Shown here: piece after piece, positions 18,625 to 28,264 of the stretch
Position numbering within the stretch: position 1 is the first letter of the stretch
How the letters are laid out: each line of letters opens with the position of its first letter
From: Reyranella sp.
Lineage (GTDB): Bacteria > Pseudomonadota > Alphaproteobacteria > Reyranellales > Reyranellaceae
DNA length: 64,000 nt
Direction: 5' to 3'
Assembly (NCBI GenBank): GCA_019750135.1
Contig: JAIEOV010000006.1
Span: 1 to 64,000, forward strand
Made by a program: the position numbers and the translations under genes
Notes under the pieces: model-generated
What the model saw: the letters and a program-made list of their open reading frames with translations, nothing else
Told to the model about the DNA's origin: nothing
Database searches by the model: none

Positions 18625-20445
18625 ATGTCCTCGGAGTTCCGCGCAGCGCGTGCAGCCTTCCTCGGCATCGAGCGCTCGCTGACCGGCCGGCGATGGGCGG
18701 CGCGGCTGGCTGATGAGCGCATGGCGCTCGCCATGGCGCAGCGCCATGGTCTGCCCGATGCGATCTGCCGTCTGCTGGCCGCGCGCGAGGTCGATCTCGA
18801 CGGCGTGCCGGACTTCCTCGAGCCGACGCTGCGCAAATTCCTGCCCGATCCCTCGCATCTCAAGGACATGGACGCCGCCGTCGCGCGCGTCGTGCGCGCG
18901 GTGCGCGAGGGCGAGAAGATCGTGGTGTTCGGCGACTACGACGTCGATGGCGCCACCTCGTCGGCCTTGCTGGCACGCTTCTTCCGCGCCGTCGGCGGCA
19001 ATGTCGCGGTCTACATTCCCGACCGGCGCAAGGAAGGCTACGGGCCCAACACGCCGGCCTTGCTCGGCATCAAGGAACAGGGGGCCGCCGTCGTCATCAC
19101 CGTCGATTGCGGCATCACCGCCTTCGAGCCGTTGGCCGAGGCCAGGCGCGCCGGCCTCGACGTGATCGTCATCGACCATCACATGGCCGAGATCGCGCTG
19201 CCCGACGCGGTGGCCGTGGTCGATCCCAATCGCCTGGACGACGACAGCCCGCACAAGCAGATGGCGGCGGTCGGCGTGGCGTTCCTGCTGGCGGTCGGCG
19301 TCAACCGCGCGCTGCGCGAGGCGGGCTGGTACGCCAACGGCCGCAGCGAGCCCGACCTGCGCCGATGGCTCGACCTCGTCGCCCTTGGCACGGTGGCCGA
19401 TGTCGTACCGCTGACCGGCGTCAACCGCGCGCTGGTGCGCCAGGGGCTGCGCGTGATGGCCGACCGGACCAACATCGGCCTCGCCGCTCTGGCCGACATC
19501 GCGCGCCTGCACGAGCCGCCGGGCGCCTACCATCTCGGCTTCATGCTGGGCCCGCGCGTCAACGCCGGCGGCCGCGTCGGCCAGGCCGATCTCGGCGCGC
19601 GGCTGCTGACCAGCGAGGATCCGCAGGAAGTCGGCGCGCTGGCGATGAGGCTGGACGAGTTCAACGCCGAGCGCCGCGCCATTGAGCGCGAGGTGCTCGA
19701 TCAGGCGATCGCGCGCATCGAAGGTCTCTACGGCCCTGACCGCCAGGGACTGCCGTCGGCCATCGTGGTCGAAAGCGAAGGCTGGCACATCGGCGTGATC
19801 GGCATCGTCGCGAGCCGCCTGGTCGAACGCTACGGCCGGCCGGCCTTCGTCATCGGCATGGACGGCGCGCTGGGCAAGGGATCGGGCCGCTCGGTGAAGG
19901 GCGTCGATCTCGGCGCGGCGGTGATCGCGGCGCGCCAGGAGGGCCTGCTCGTGAATGGCGGCGGGCACGCCATGGCCGCCGGCCTCACCGTGGCCAGGGC
20001 GTCGTTGCCCGATCTCGCGAAGTTCCTCGACGAACGTCTGGCGCCGCAACTCGGCGCGGCGCCAGCCATGCGCGAGCTCGGCATCGACGCCGCCCTGGCG
20101 CCGGGAGCGGCGACCCAGGAGCTGGTCGACATGATCGAGCGGGCAGGGCCGTTCGGCGCCGGCAACGCCCTGCCGCGCTTCGCCGTGACCTCGGTGCGCG
20201 TCAACCATGCCGCGCCGGTGGGCGAGGGCCATGTTCGCTGCTCCCTGGTCGGCGCCGAGCGCGGCCGCATCGACGCCATCGCCTTTCGTGCCAGCCAGAC
20301 CGCGCTCGGCCCCGCCTTGCTCGACCCGGCCCGGCCGGTCCTGCATGTCGCAGGCGCGCTGCGCATCGACCGCTACGGCGGCCGCGACAGTGTGCGGCTG
20401 CAGATCGACGATGCCGCCCCGGCGGCGGGGTCAGTGCTGGCTTGA
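18625..20445 (+). CDS. recJ: Single-stranded-DNA-specific exonuclease RecJ
   Basis: A 606-residue 5'-3' single-strand exonuclease used in recombination and mismatch repair. The DHH motifs are complete: VVFGDYDVDGATSSALL (motif I), TVDCGITAFE, VIDHHMAE, VALGTVADVVPL, and the DHHA1-region GKGSGRSVKGVDL plus NGGGHAMAAGLTV. A C-terminal OB-like region ends the protein. Length and start at ATG 18625 are normal. The next feature is tRNA-Glu. In many alphaproteobacteria recJ sits close to hom-glpX, but here ~13.5 kb separates them. Confidence 0.95.
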   Translation: MSSEFRAARAAFLGIERSLTGRRWAARLADERMALAMAQRHGLPDAICRLLAAREVDLDGVPDFLEPTLRKFLPDPSHLKDMDAAVARVVRAVREGEKIVVFGDYDVDGATSSALLARFFRAVGGNVAVYIPDRRKEGYGPNTPALLGIKEQGAAVVITVDCGITAFEPLAEARRAGLDVIVIDHHMAEIALPDAVAVVDPNRLDDDSPHKQMAAVGVAFLLAVGVNRALREAGWYANGRSEPDLRRWLDLVALGTVADVVPLTGVNRALVRQGLRVMADRTNIGLAALADIARLHEPPGAYHLGFMLGPRVNAGGRVGQADLGARLLTSEDPQEVGALAMRLDEFNAERRAIEREVLDQAIARIEGLYGPDRQGLPSAIVVESEGWHIGVIGIVASRLVERYGRPAFVIGMDGALGKGSGRSVKGVDLGAAVIAARQEGLLVNGGGHAMAAGLTVARASLPDLAKFLDERLAPQLGAAPAMRELGIDAALAPGAATQELVDMIERAGPFGAGNALPRFAVTSVRVNHAAPVGEGHVRCSLVGAERGRIDAIAFRASQTALGPALLDPARPVLHVAGALRIDRYGGRDSVRLQIDDAAPAAGSVLA

Positions 20446-20491
20446 TTTGCCCGGCCCGAGCCGCTACATGCTGCCGCTCTTCGGCCCTTTC

Positions 20492-20565
<74 letters not shown>

Positions 20566-20567
<2 letters not shown>

Positions 20568-20656
20568 TTCTGCTTCGCGCTGCGCGCTACGCAGAACAAG
20601 TCCTGCCACAGGTCCGCGCGAAGCAGAATGCCCTCCGAAGCCTTGGCGTAGGAGGG
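20566..20656. repeat. Palindromic repeat downstream of tRNA-Glu
   Basis: ATTCTGCTTCGCGC is inverted as GCGCGAAGCAGAAT (outer arms near 20567-20580 and 20616-20630). It is followed by a second hairpin, CCCTCC-GAAGCCTTGGCGTA-GGAGGG. It may end the tRNA transcript, and the second hairpin resembles dispersed intergenic repeats of alphaproteobacteria. No integrase or second copy of the tRNA 3' end is nearby. Confidence 0.5.
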
Positions 20657-20735
20657 CTGCCTCAATCCGACGATGACCTCTTGATGCTCCCCAGCGCTGC
20701 CGCCAAGCTTGCGGCAAAGCGCAAGGGGAACGGCC

Positions 20736-21452
20736 ATGCGGGCTCGCGATGTGATGTCGAGCGACGTGGTGACGGTGAGGGAAAACGTCTCACTGCTCGA
20801 CGCGGTCAAGCTCTTGATCAATGCCGGGGCGAGCGCGCTGCCGGTCGTCGATGCCCGGAACGGCGTGGTCGGCATTCTGAGCGAGCACGACGTCATAGAG
20901 CACATCCTCGAGGGTGACGGCGCGTTCGACCTGCAGGCACATCTCGAAGCGCACGGCGCCCTGCCTGAGGTCTATCGCCGGGCGCTGGCCGGACCGGTGG
21001 CGAGCCTGATGACCAGGCCAGCGATCTCGGTAACAGAGGACACCCGGCTGAAAGAGATCGCCGACCTGATGGTGAAGCACCGGGTACACAACGTTCCCGT
21101 CATTCGGGACGGCGTCGTGGCCGGCATGGTGAACCGCGTCGCGCTGGTGAAGGCCCTGCTGTCACGCCCCGACTCGACAACCGCGACAGGCGGCGCAGCG
21201 ACCGGGACTCTTGAGGTCGACGACGAACAGTTGCGGCACGACGTCGTGGCCGCGGTCCGCCGGCTCGGCCTGCCGCTCGGCGGCGGCTTCGACGTCGTCG
21301 CGCGTCACGGCGTCGTCCATCTCTGGGGCAGTGCCCATAACGAGGAGGATCATCGTGCCTTCTTCGCAGTATCGGCCAAGGTGCGTGGTGTCAGCGACGT
21401 CCATAGCCACATGCAGGTCATGCCTCCGCGCGTCGGCGGATTGGTTCGATAG
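20736..21452 (+). CDS. CBS-pair protein with C-terminal BON domain
   Basis: A 238-residue cytosolic protein. Two CBS repeats (about 1-60, with ARDVMSSDVVTVRENVSLLDA, and 90-150, with LMTRPAISVTEDTRLKEIADL) form an adenine-nucleotide-sensing module. A BON domain follows (~165-238; GFDVVARHGVVHLWG, HSHMQVMPP). CBS+BON proteins are widespread in proteobacteria and are thought to respond to energy state or stress, partner unknown. ATG 20736 is preferred over the upstream ATG 20709, because AAGGGGA precedes it and the CBS motif begins at once. The lipoprotein gene starts directly after its stop. Confidence 0.85.
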   Translation: MRARDVMSSDVVTVRENVSLLDAVKLLINAGASALPVVDARNGVVGILSEHDVIEHILEGDGAFDLQAHLEAHGALPEVYRRALAGPVASLMTRPAISVTEDTRLKEIADLMVKHRVHNVPVIRDGVVAGMVNRVALVKALLSRPDSTTATGGAATGTLEVDDEQLRHDVVAAVRRLGLPLGGGFDVVARHGVVHLWGSAHNEEDHRAFFAVSAKVRGVSDVHSHMQVMPPRVGGLVR

Positions 21453-21797
21453 ATGTCGCGAGCATTGACTGTCGCCGGGCTGATCGCGGCGGCCTCGTCG
21501 CTGATCGCTTGCCACGAGAAGGCGACGCTGGATCGGTCGCGTGTCGAGATGGTGACGTTGGAGGGCCGCAAGTTCGAGGTCCGCGTCGCCTCGACCGATG
21601 TCGCGGACGAGCATCGCATCGTCGTGGTGCGCGGCAGCGCGGTGATCAATCCCGATCCGGAGTTCGAGCACCAGCGGACCTGGACGGTCGCCCGCCAGGT
21701 GATGGACCGGACATGCAAGGGCAGACCTTACCAGACGTTCGACGACACGCTGATCGCCGACGTGAATCTGCATCTGCGGTTCCGCTGCCAGTCCTGA
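21453..21797 (+). CDS. Small putative lipoprotein
   Basis: A 114-residue protein with an N-terminal hydrophobic segment ending in SLIACHEK, a lipobox-like sequence with Cys20. The mature part is short and beta-rich (VEMVTLEGRKFEVRVA, LIADVNLHLRFRC) and matches no family I know. The ATG abuts the stop of the CBS/BON gene (TAGATG), so translation is probably coupled. Envelope location is inferred. Confidence 0.7.
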   Translation: MSRALTVAGLIAAASSLIACHEKATLDRSRVEMVTLEGRKFEVRVASTDVADEHRIVVVRGSAVINPDPEFEHQRTWTVARQVMDRTCKGRPYQTFDDTLIADVNLHLRFRCQS

Positions 21798-21898
21798 GGA
21801 CGGTTGCGCCTCATCGGTGTTCACCGCACAATTGTGAGGCGCGCGCGATGGCATGATCGGGCGCGCTGCCGAGCGTTCCATCAGCGTTGCGGAAACAG

Positions 21899-24559
21899 AT
21901 GCCCGCCAGGGAAGAGTCGCGCGCCCGTCGCAAACCCTCAGCGGATCGAGGACGCGAGCGGGTTTCGGCGTCGCGACGACCGGCCGAACGGTCCTACGCG
22001 TTCGGTGAATTCTCCCTTCTGCCCGACCGGCAGGTCCTTTTGCGCGCCGGCGAGCCTGTCCGGATCGGCAGCCGGGCGTTCGACATCCTCACCCTGCTGG
22101 TTCAGCGCGCCGGAGAACTGGTCTCCAAGGCCGAGCTCGAAGCCTATGTGTGGCCGAACACCTTCGTGCACGAGAGCAACCTCAAGGTCCATGTCACGGC
22201 GCTGCGCAAGGCGTTGGGCACGGCTTCCAGCGATCAACGCTGCATCCTGAACATCCCCGGACGCGGCTACTGCTTCACCCTCCCGGTGACGGTCGAAGGT
22301 CGCGCTCGGGCGTCTATGCGACGCGGGCCGGGAGCGGGGCCGGAGGCAATCGGCGCCGCCCAACAGATCATCGGCCGCGAGGACGAGATCGCAGCGATCG
22401 GCCAGGCCATTTCCCGGCACCCCCTGGTCACGATCGTCGGCGCCGGCGGCGTGGGCAAGACGACGGTTGCGCTGGCGACGGCGGAACGGCTTTCCGGCCG
22501 GCATGACGCGGCACCATGCTTCGTCGACCTCGCCTCTATCGACGACCCCCAGCTCGTGGTGCACGTGATTGCCGCCGCACTGGGCGTGCGCATCGATCTC
22601 AATGACCTGCTCGGTGGAATCGGCGACCACCTGCGGGCGACGCCGAGACTGCTGATTCTCGACAACTGCGAACACCTGTCGGCTGCCGTGGCCGCCACCG
22701 CCGAGTATCTCGCGTCGGACCTCGGTCCGGCTGCCATGCTCGCTACCAGCCGCGAGCCGCTGCGGGCGCGCCAGGAGCATGTCCATCGGCTGTCCCCACT
22801 GGCCTGCCCTGACGTCACGACGCGGATCTCGGCCGCCGAGGCGCTGCGTCATCCCGCCGTCGCCTTGTTTGTCGCCCGGGCCCACGAGCGGGCCGGATTT
22901 TCCCTGGATGGCGACAACGCTGCTGTGGTGTCGCTGATCTGCCGGCGGCTCGATGGCATCCCGCTGGCGATCGAGCTCGCGGCGACGCGGCTCGATACGC
23001 TTCTTCCGGCCGAGCTGCTGCGCCGGCTGGAGGACCGTTTCGACGTGCTGAGCAGGGACGACCTCGCTGTCCCGGCGCGCCAGCGCACCCTTCTGGCCAC
23101 GCTCGACTGGAGCTACCGGCTGCTGTCGGACGCCGAGGCGCGCATCCTGCGGTTCGCCGCGATCTTCGCCCGGGACTTCGCACTCGATGACGTCATCGAG
23201 ATCATGGGGCCGAGCCTCGATGCTGCGGACATCGTCGCCGGACTTGAAAGCCTGATCGCCAAGTCCTTCGCGCTGGCGGACCTGTCCCGCGGTTCGCGCC
23301 GATATCGGCTCTTCGAGAGCAGCCGCAGCTATGCGCTCACGCGTCTCGACGCCAACGGCGAACGGGACCAGGCGCACGTCTCGCACGCCAACCACATCCT
23401 GACGGTTCTGGAGCGCGCCGAGGAGGAATGGCGCTGGCGCGTGGCCGACGATTGGATCGCCCACTACGGGCCGCGCGTCGACGACCTGCGCCGCGCGATC
23501 GCGTGGGCGTTCGGGGCGAACGGCGACGGCATGATCGGCATCCGGCTCGCCGCGGCCTCGATCCCGCTATGGGAGGCCCTGAGTTTCGTGGAGGAGTGCG
23601 GGCTGTGGGTCAGGGAAGCGCTGCGCGTCGCCGACACGCTTCCGTCATGCAGCGCCGGGCTCAAGGTCAAGCTGGCGTACCGGCATTGCTGGACACTGAC
23701 CTGGTCCGGGTCACAGCTGCCCGCCACCGAGGCGCCATGGATCGAATGCCTGCTTCTTGCCCGCGACGCCGGCGACACCGAGTACCAGCTGCGCGCGCTT
23801 TGGGGCCTGGCCATCTACGAAACCTTCACAGGCAGATCCCGCGCGGCGATCGGCCACCTGCTCGAATTCGAGGCCATCGCCGAGCGTGCGGAAGACTGGT
23901 CCGTGCTTCCCGACGGCCAACGGCTGATGGCGCTGGCACGCGCCTACATGGGCGAGCTGCGCGAGGGCGACGAGCTGCTGGAACAGCTCGCGCGGCGCTT
24001 CAACCGCGTCGAGAAGCGCGCCCGCGTCACCCGCTTCTCGATCGACCAGTATTGCATCATCCGAAGCTCGCTGGCCTTCACACGCTGGCTGCGCGGGCGC
24101 ACCGAATCGGCCCTCGCGGCGGCCACGCAGGCGGTCGACTCTGCACTTGCCGCCAATCATTCCGTCTCGCACTCCAACGCCCTGGTATTCGCCGGCGTGC
24201 CGCTGGCCCTCTGGACAGGAGACCTCGATCGCGCCGAGGCAGGTGTCGGTGCCCTGAAGGAGAACCTCGCGATCCGGCACACCGCGGTGTGGCGCCGGAT
24301 CACGCGTTTCTTCGATGCGGCGCTGCGCCATGCCCGGGGAGACGGGGACGCGATCGCGGAAATGAGCGAGAGCCTCGACGACGTGCTAGAGACGGGATTC
24401 GTCACCCGCGCGCCCATGTATCTCTGCATGCTCGCCGAAGCGCTTTTGGGCAACGGCTCGATCGGCGAGGCCCAGGCGCGGATCGATGACGCGGCCAAGC
24501 GGCTGGCGCAGTATCGGAGCGCTGGTGCGCGCCCGAGATCCTTCGCATCCGGGGGCTGA
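21899..24559 (+). CDS. Winged-helix transcriptional regulator with NB-ARC-type ATPase and TPR-like region (C-terminus shifted)
   Basis: A large regulator of the OmpR-DNA-binding/AAA type. An N-terminal winged helix (about residues 30-130, with FGEFSLLPDRQVLL, SRAFDILTLLVQRAG, NIPGRGYCFTLPV) should bind DNA. A STAND/NB-ARC ATPase follows with Walker A GAGGVGKTTVAL near 181, Walker B LLILDNCEHL near 251 and a later GIPLAIELAATRL motif; helical repeats fill the rest. Such proteins switch on target genes after binding a ligand and ATP. ATG 21899 has GGAA just before it; TTG 21887 is the alternative. The frame ends early at 24559: the expected C-terminal helices continue one base out of register to 24807, so the annotated end is probably not the ancestral one. 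Confidence 0.82.
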   Translation: MPAREESRARRKPSADRGRERVSASRRPAERSYAFGEFSLLPDRQVLLRAGEPVRIGSRAFDILTLLVQRAGELVSKAELEAYVWPNTFVHESNLKVHVTALRKALGTASSDQRCILNIPGRGYCFTLPVTVEGRARASMRRGPGAGPEAIGAAQQIIGREDEIAAIGQAISRHPLVTIVGAGGVGKTTVALATAERLSGRHDAAPCFVDLASIDDPQLVVHVIAAALGVRIDLNDLLGGIGDHLRATPRLLILDNCEHLSAAVAATAEYLASDLGPAAMLATSREPLRARQEHVHRLSPLACPDVTTRISAAEALRHPAVALFVARAHERAGFSLDGDNAAVVSLICRRLDGIPLAIELAATRLDTLLPAELLRRLEDRFDVLSRDDLAVPARQRTLLATLDWSYRLLSDAEARILRFAAIFARDFALDDVIEIMGPSLDAADIVAGLESLIAKSFALADLSRGSRRYRLFESSRSYALTRLDANGERDQAHVSHANHILTVLERAEEEWRWRVADDWIAHYGPRVDDLRRAIAWAFGANGDGMIGIRLAAASIPLWEALSFVEECGLWVREALRVADTLPSCSAGLKVKLAYRHCWTLTWSGSQLPATEAPWIECLLLARDAGDTEYQLRALWGLAIYETFTGRSRAAIGHLLEFEAIAERAEDWSVLPDGQRLMALARAYMGELREGDELLEQLARRFNRVEKRARVTRFSIDQYCIIRSSLAFTRWLRGRTESALAAATQAVDSALAANHSVSHSNALVFAGVPLALWTGDLDRAEAGVGALKENLAIRHTAVWRRITRFFDAALRHARGDGDAIAEMSESLDDVLETGFVTRAPMYLCMLAEALLGNGSIGEAQARIDDAAKRLAQYRSAGARPRSFASGG

Positions 24560-24807
24560 TCCAGCTGGCCAAGGGCGATGGCGCGGCGGCGCAGGCTCAT
24601 TTTGCGGACGCGATCGCGGAGGCCGAGGCGCTCGGCGCGTTGAACTTCGAGCTGCGGGCGGCACGCGACATGGCGCGCAGTCTCGCAGCGGAAGACCGCC
24701 GCGATGAAGCCTTTGCTGTCCTGAGCCGCACCTGCGCCAAGTTCACGGAAACCGGTCCGAACACCGAAGTCGCCGCCGCGCAGGCGTGGCTTCGCAACTT
24801 GGCTTGA
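24517..24807 (+). pseudogene. Out-of-frame C-terminal tail of the NB-ARC regulator
   Basis: In the frame one base earlier than the upstream gene, 24517-24807 encodes ERWCAPEILRIRGLIQLAKG and then TPR-like helices ending in AAQAWLRNLA. The ERW.APE.LRIRG motif is the normal C-terminal continuation of this regulator family. A single-base loss (or two-base gain) near 24512-24535 joins the two frames. Loss by mutation, by sequencing error, or bypass by frameshifting cannot be told apart from sequence alone. Confidence 0.75.
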
Positions 24808-24808
24808 G

Positions 24809-24949
24809 CTGTAAAATCCCGTCATCCCGACCGGAGCCGAGCGTAGCCGGGCGGAGCAGAGGGACCTGTTTGTTGATGCATCGACAAAACAGGTCCCTCG
24901 ACTGCGCCGCCCTTCGGGCGGCTCCGCTCGGGATGACGGGGTTTTGCAG
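24809..24949. repeat. 141-bp imperfect palindrome
   Basis: Outer arms are CTGTAAAATCCCGTCATCCC (24809-24828) and the reverse complement of CTGCAAAACCCCGTCATCCC (24930-24949). Inner arms are AGGGACCTGTTT / AAACAGGTCCCT (24860-24871, 24888-24899). It fills the space between the regulator tail and the SDR gene and could fold into a long cruciform or a bidirectional terminator. Confidence 0.7.
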
Positions 24950-25000
24950 TTAACTACAATTAACTCGCCAGATGCCCGGCGTCGGCCGCATGTCTGTCTC

Positions 25001-25720
25001 ATGAGACTTCATGAGAAAGTGGCGCTGGTGACCGGAGCGGCGAACGGCATTGGCCGCGCCGTCGTGGAGCTCTTCGTCAAGGAAGGTGCGACCGTCTTCG
25101 CCAGCGACATCGCCACGCCCGTGCGAGCCTATTCCGCCGGCATCGAGGCCGTGCAGCTCGATGTCACCAGCGAGCCTGACTGGGCAAGCGTCGTCGACGC
25201 GATTGTTCGGACGCATGGGCGGCTCGACGTGCTGATCAACAATGCCGGGATCATCGCCTACGAGCCGCTGCACGAGCTCGGGATGAGCGCCTGGATGAAG
25301 ATGATCGCGGTCGACCAGACCGGCGTCTTCCTCGGTATGCGCGAGGCGGTCCGTGTCATGCGGCGGCAGAAGTCGGGCTCGATCGTCAACATCTCGTCGA
25401 TCTGGGGCAGCGCCGCCGTCGCCGGTGCGCATTCCTACCATGCGGCCAAGGGGGCGGTGCGCAACATGTCGAAGAACGCGGCGATGACGTACGTCGCCGA
25501 CGGCATTCGCGTCAATTCGGTCCATCCAGGCTTCATCCATACGCCGCTCACCGATGCGCAGGCGTCCGACCTCAACGAGGCCGTCATCGCGGCGACGCCG
25601 ATGAAGCGGGGCGGCAAGCCGATCGAGGTCGCCTACGGCTGCCTTTTCCTCGCCTCGGACGAAGCGAGCTTCGTCACTGGCGCCGAGCTGGTGATCGACG
25701 GCGGATACCTCGCGCAATGA
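25001..25720 (+). CDS. Short-chain dehydrogenase/reductase (SDR), classical type
   Basis: A 239-residue NAD(P)-dependent oxidoreductase. It has the glycine motif TGAANGIGRA, the NNAG motif (LINNAGIIAYE), the catalytic Ser in NISSIWGSAAV and YHAAK with Tyr and Lys. HPGFIHTPLTD and the C-terminal VIDGGYLAQ are typical. An acidic residue after strand 2 (ASDIA) favours NAD. Substrate unknown; the 3-oxoacyl/cyclopentanol dehydrogenase-like group is nearest by eye. ATG 25001 starts right at the conserved MRLHEKVALVTG; the longer upstream frame enters the palindrome. Coupled by ATGA to the next gene. Confidence 0.88.
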   Translation: MRLHEKVALVTGAANGIGRAVVELFVKEGATVFASDIATPVRAYSAGIEAVQLDVTSEPDWASVVDAIVRTHGRLDVLINNAGIIAYEPLHELGMSAWMKMIAVDQTGVFLGMREAVRVMRRQKSGSIVNISSIWGSAAVAGAHSYHAAKGAVRNMSKNAAMTYVADGIRVNSVHPGFIHTPLTDAQASDLNEAVIAATPMKRGGKPIEVAYGCLFLASDEASFVTGAELVIDGGYLAQ

Positions 25721-26826
25721 GCCGGCTCCGACAAATCACCGGTGCCGCGGCGCTCGTCGTTGCCGGGGTGGCGGCCTATCTCTGCTTCTGGCCGGTCCCG
25801 ATCGATCCCAAGCCGTGGCCGGCCCCGACGCCACCCGGCTTCACCGGCGCCTACGCGCCGAACACACGCCTGGCCGGCCTGCGCACCATCGACACCGGGA
25901 GCGAAGTCGGCCCGGAGCACATAGCGATCGGCCCGGACGGCAAGCTGTACGCCGCGATGGAAAGCGGGGACCTGCTGCGCATGGATCCCGATGGCGGCAA
26001 GCGGGAGGTCTTCGCGAACACGGGCGGGCGGGTCCTGGGATTCGACTTCGACACCGCAGGCCGGATGATCGCCGCGGACCCGATGAAGGGGCTGCTCGCC
26101 ATCACCGCCGACGGGCGGGTTACCGTGCTGGTCGATCGCGTGAGCGCGGCGGACCCGATTCGTTATGCCAACGCCGTCGTCGTGGCGCCGGACGGCACGA
26201 TCTATTTCACCGATGCGTCCACGCGTTTCGCTCCCGCGCAATGGGGCGGCACCTACGAAGCGAGCGTGCTCGACATCCTGGAGCAATCGGCAAGCGGGCG
26301 CGTCCTTGCCTACGAGCCGGCGACCAGGAGCACCCGCGTGGTGGCCCATGGCCTGTCGTTCGCCAACGGCATCGCCTTGTCTGGCGACGCACGAACCCTG
26401 TTCGTGAGCGAGACAGGCCGTTACCGGATTTGGAAGATCGACAGCCGCGCGCGCGATCTCGACGTGCAGAGCGGCTCGCCGCAGGCAAGGCCGTTGCTCG
26501 ATAATCTGCCCGGCTATCCCGACAACGTGATGCGCGGGCGCGACGGCCGCATCTGGGTCGGGCTGTTCAGGCCGCGCAACCCGGCAGCGGACAGCCTGGC
26601 GCAGAGGCCGTTCGTGCGGAAGATACTGTTGCGGCTGCCGCGCTCCTGGCTGCCGCTCGGTACGCCGTACGGACACGTCTTTGCTTTCGACGAGGACGGC
26701 CGCGTGATCGAGGATCTGCAGGATCCCAGCGGCGCCTACCCGGAGACAACCGGCGCGACTGAGACGGCGGATCGTCTCTACATCCACAGCCTGCATGCAC
26801 GCACGATCGGTTGGTTGCCGCGATGA
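25717..26826 (+). CDS. Strictosidine-synthase/SMP-30-like beta-propeller protein
   Basis: A 369-residue protein with an N-terminal hydrophobic anchor or leader (ITGAAALVVAGVAAYLCFW), then a six-bladed propeller of the strictosidine synthase/APMAP type: GPEHIAIGPDGKLYAA, AADPMKGLLAI, YANAVVVAPDGTIYFTDAS, HGLSFANGIALS and GYPDNVMRGRDGRIWVG. These propellers are lactonases or hydrolases outside the cytoplasm; the substrate is unknown here. It overlaps the SDR stop (ATGA) and the next gene in the same way, so SDR, propeller and secreted protein form one operon. Confidence 0.82.
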   Translation: MSRLRQITGAAALVVAGVAAYLCFWPVPIDPKPWPAPTPPGFTGAYAPNTRLAGLRTIDTGSEVGPEHIAIGPDGKLYAAMESGDLLRMDPDGGKREVFANTGGRVLGFDFDTAGRMIAADPMKGLLAITADGRVTVLVDRVSAADPIRYANAVVVAPDGTIYFTDASTRFAPAQWGGTYEASVLDILEQSASGRVLAYEPATRSTRVVAHGLSFANGIALSGDARTLFVSETGRYRIWKIDSRARDLDVQSGSPQARPLLDNLPGYPDNVMRGRDGRIWVGLFRPRNPAADSLAQRPFVRKILLRLPRSWLPLGTPYGHVFAFDEDGRVIEDLQDPSGAYPETTGATETADRLYIHSLHARTIGWLPR

Positions 26827-27419
26827 CCTGCAAGAAGGCATTCGCGATCGTCGGCGTTGCCGCGACGCTGCTGGCCTTCGCAGGGCCCGCCAGGAGTGAG
26901 CCGGACCAGACCTCGGCGCTCGAGGACATCTACGTTCTGCGCAGCATTCGCGAGCGGCACCCGGCCAGTGCCGGCTGGTGCGTGCCGTCGCGGACGGGTT
27001 TCGAGCCATTCCCGGCGGACGCCGAACGCTTCTTCTCGTTCTGGAGCGTTCGGGCACGGCCCGAGGACGGCAAGGTCGTCGACGCAGGGCAGGGGCGTGT
27101 AGCCGAGCTGCGCGCCTGCTTCGGCCCGACCGACGATCGGGCGCGGCAGAACTTCTATGCCGAGGTCCGGCTGGGCGCGATCACCTTTCGCGGCAGCGGC
27201 GAATGCCTCGCCCTCAGGGTCGATTTCCCCGAGACGGGGCTGTTCCCCGTGCGCTGTCAGCTCGTGCTGAGCGGCCTGCCCGCACCCTTCGTCGGCGGGC
27301 TGCTGACGACGAACACGATGACCAGCGGCGCTCCTTTCGGCGGCGATACAGAGCCAGCCGGCTATACGCAGGCTTCGATCGCCACGATTCGCCTGTGGAG
27401 GGCGAGGTCGGGCCGCTGA
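26823..27419 (+). CDS. Secreted protein of unknown function
   Basis: A 198-residue protein with a clear signal peptide (AFAIVGVAATLLAFAGPARS, cleavage near residue 25). The mature part has four Cys (GWCVPSR, RACFGPT, GECLAL, VRCQL) that could form two disulfides, and ends in a region reading TQASIATIRLWRARSGR. No family is recognised. ATG 26823 overlaps the preceding stop (ATGA), which fixes the start and places it in the SDR/propeller operon. Periplasmic location is inferred. Confidence 0.65.
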   Translation: MTCKKAFAIVGVAATLLAFAGPARSEPDQTSALEDIYVLRSIRERHPASAGWCVPSRTGFEPFPADAERFFSFWSVRARPEDGKVVDAGQGRVAELRACFGPTDDRARQNFYAEVRLGAITFRGSGECLALRVDFPETGLFPVRCQLVLSGLPAPFVGGLLTTNTMTSGAPFGGDTEPAGYTQASIATIRLWRARSGR

Positions 27420-27454
27420 CGGTCAAGTCCACTTCATCCAGGGAGACACGCGAC

Positions 27455-28257
27455 ATGAGCGATGATCGAGACGAGCCGGAGCTTCGGCGGCGGGACGTCC
27501 TTCAAGCTGCCGGCATCGCGGTGGTCGGCGGATTGGCGGCCTCGGCCGCTGCGGCGAAGGACGCGGGGTCGCTGGGTGCGCGGCTGCAGGGCGTGCAGCA
27601 TTTCGGCCTCACGGTGCAGAACATGGATCGCGCCTTCGAGTTCTACACCGAGGTGCTGGGAGGGACCGAGGTGATGCGCGACGGCGACTTCCAGGGCGAG
27701 CGCATCCACAACACGCTGCTGACGGATCAGGAGATCGAGGCGCGCGTGCGCCGGGTCAATCCGCGCACGATGGGCATCCCGGATCTCGAAAGCGGCGCGC
27801 AGCGCCTCGATGTCCGCTCGTGCAATTCGACAACGTCGTGATCGAGCTGCTGCAATATCGCGATGCCGGGCAGCCGGCCGGCAGCGGCGCCGCCTTCGCC
27901 GAGCCGCTCGACCATATGAGCCCGGCCTTTCCGCGCATGATGCACATCTGCTTCCACATCCGCGACGATGTCGATTTCAACAAGTTCATTGCCGATCTCG
28001 AAGCGGAATCGGCGCGACGCGGCATGACGCAGGTCAGGGCCAACCGGGTCGTCACCGTGACCACGGAGCAGGAACGGCTGGCCGCGCCGATCGAGGCGAA
28101 CAGCAACGGCATCACCGAAGGCAAATCGAACGGCTGGCGGCTGATCTACTGCAAGGGCTGCGAAGGTGAGCAGCTCGAGTTCGTCCAGGCACTCGGCCCG
28201 GTCAAGCGCGTCTTCGACAGCGCCCGCGAAGCGCGTCTGAAGGCGGTTGGTCGCTGA
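27455..28257 (+). pseudogene. Tat-exported VOC (glyoxalase-like) protein, frameshifted
   Basis: Two frames together encode one VOC-superfamily protein. The first (27455-27841) gives a twin-arginine-like leader, RRRDVLQAAGIAVVGG, then a glyoxalase fold start with LQGVQHFGLTVQNMDRAFEF and YTEVLGG. It falls out of register near 27800-27820. The second (27820-28257), one base earlier, resumes with VQFDNVVIELLQYRD and the C-terminal repeat, MHICFHIRDDVDFNKFIADL. The missing base is a single deletion. Gene callers may report two proteins. VOC proteins bind a metal and act on small molecules; the substrate is unknown. It lies 35 bases after the secreted-protein gene. Confidence 0.8.
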
Positions 28258-28264
28258 TCATGCC

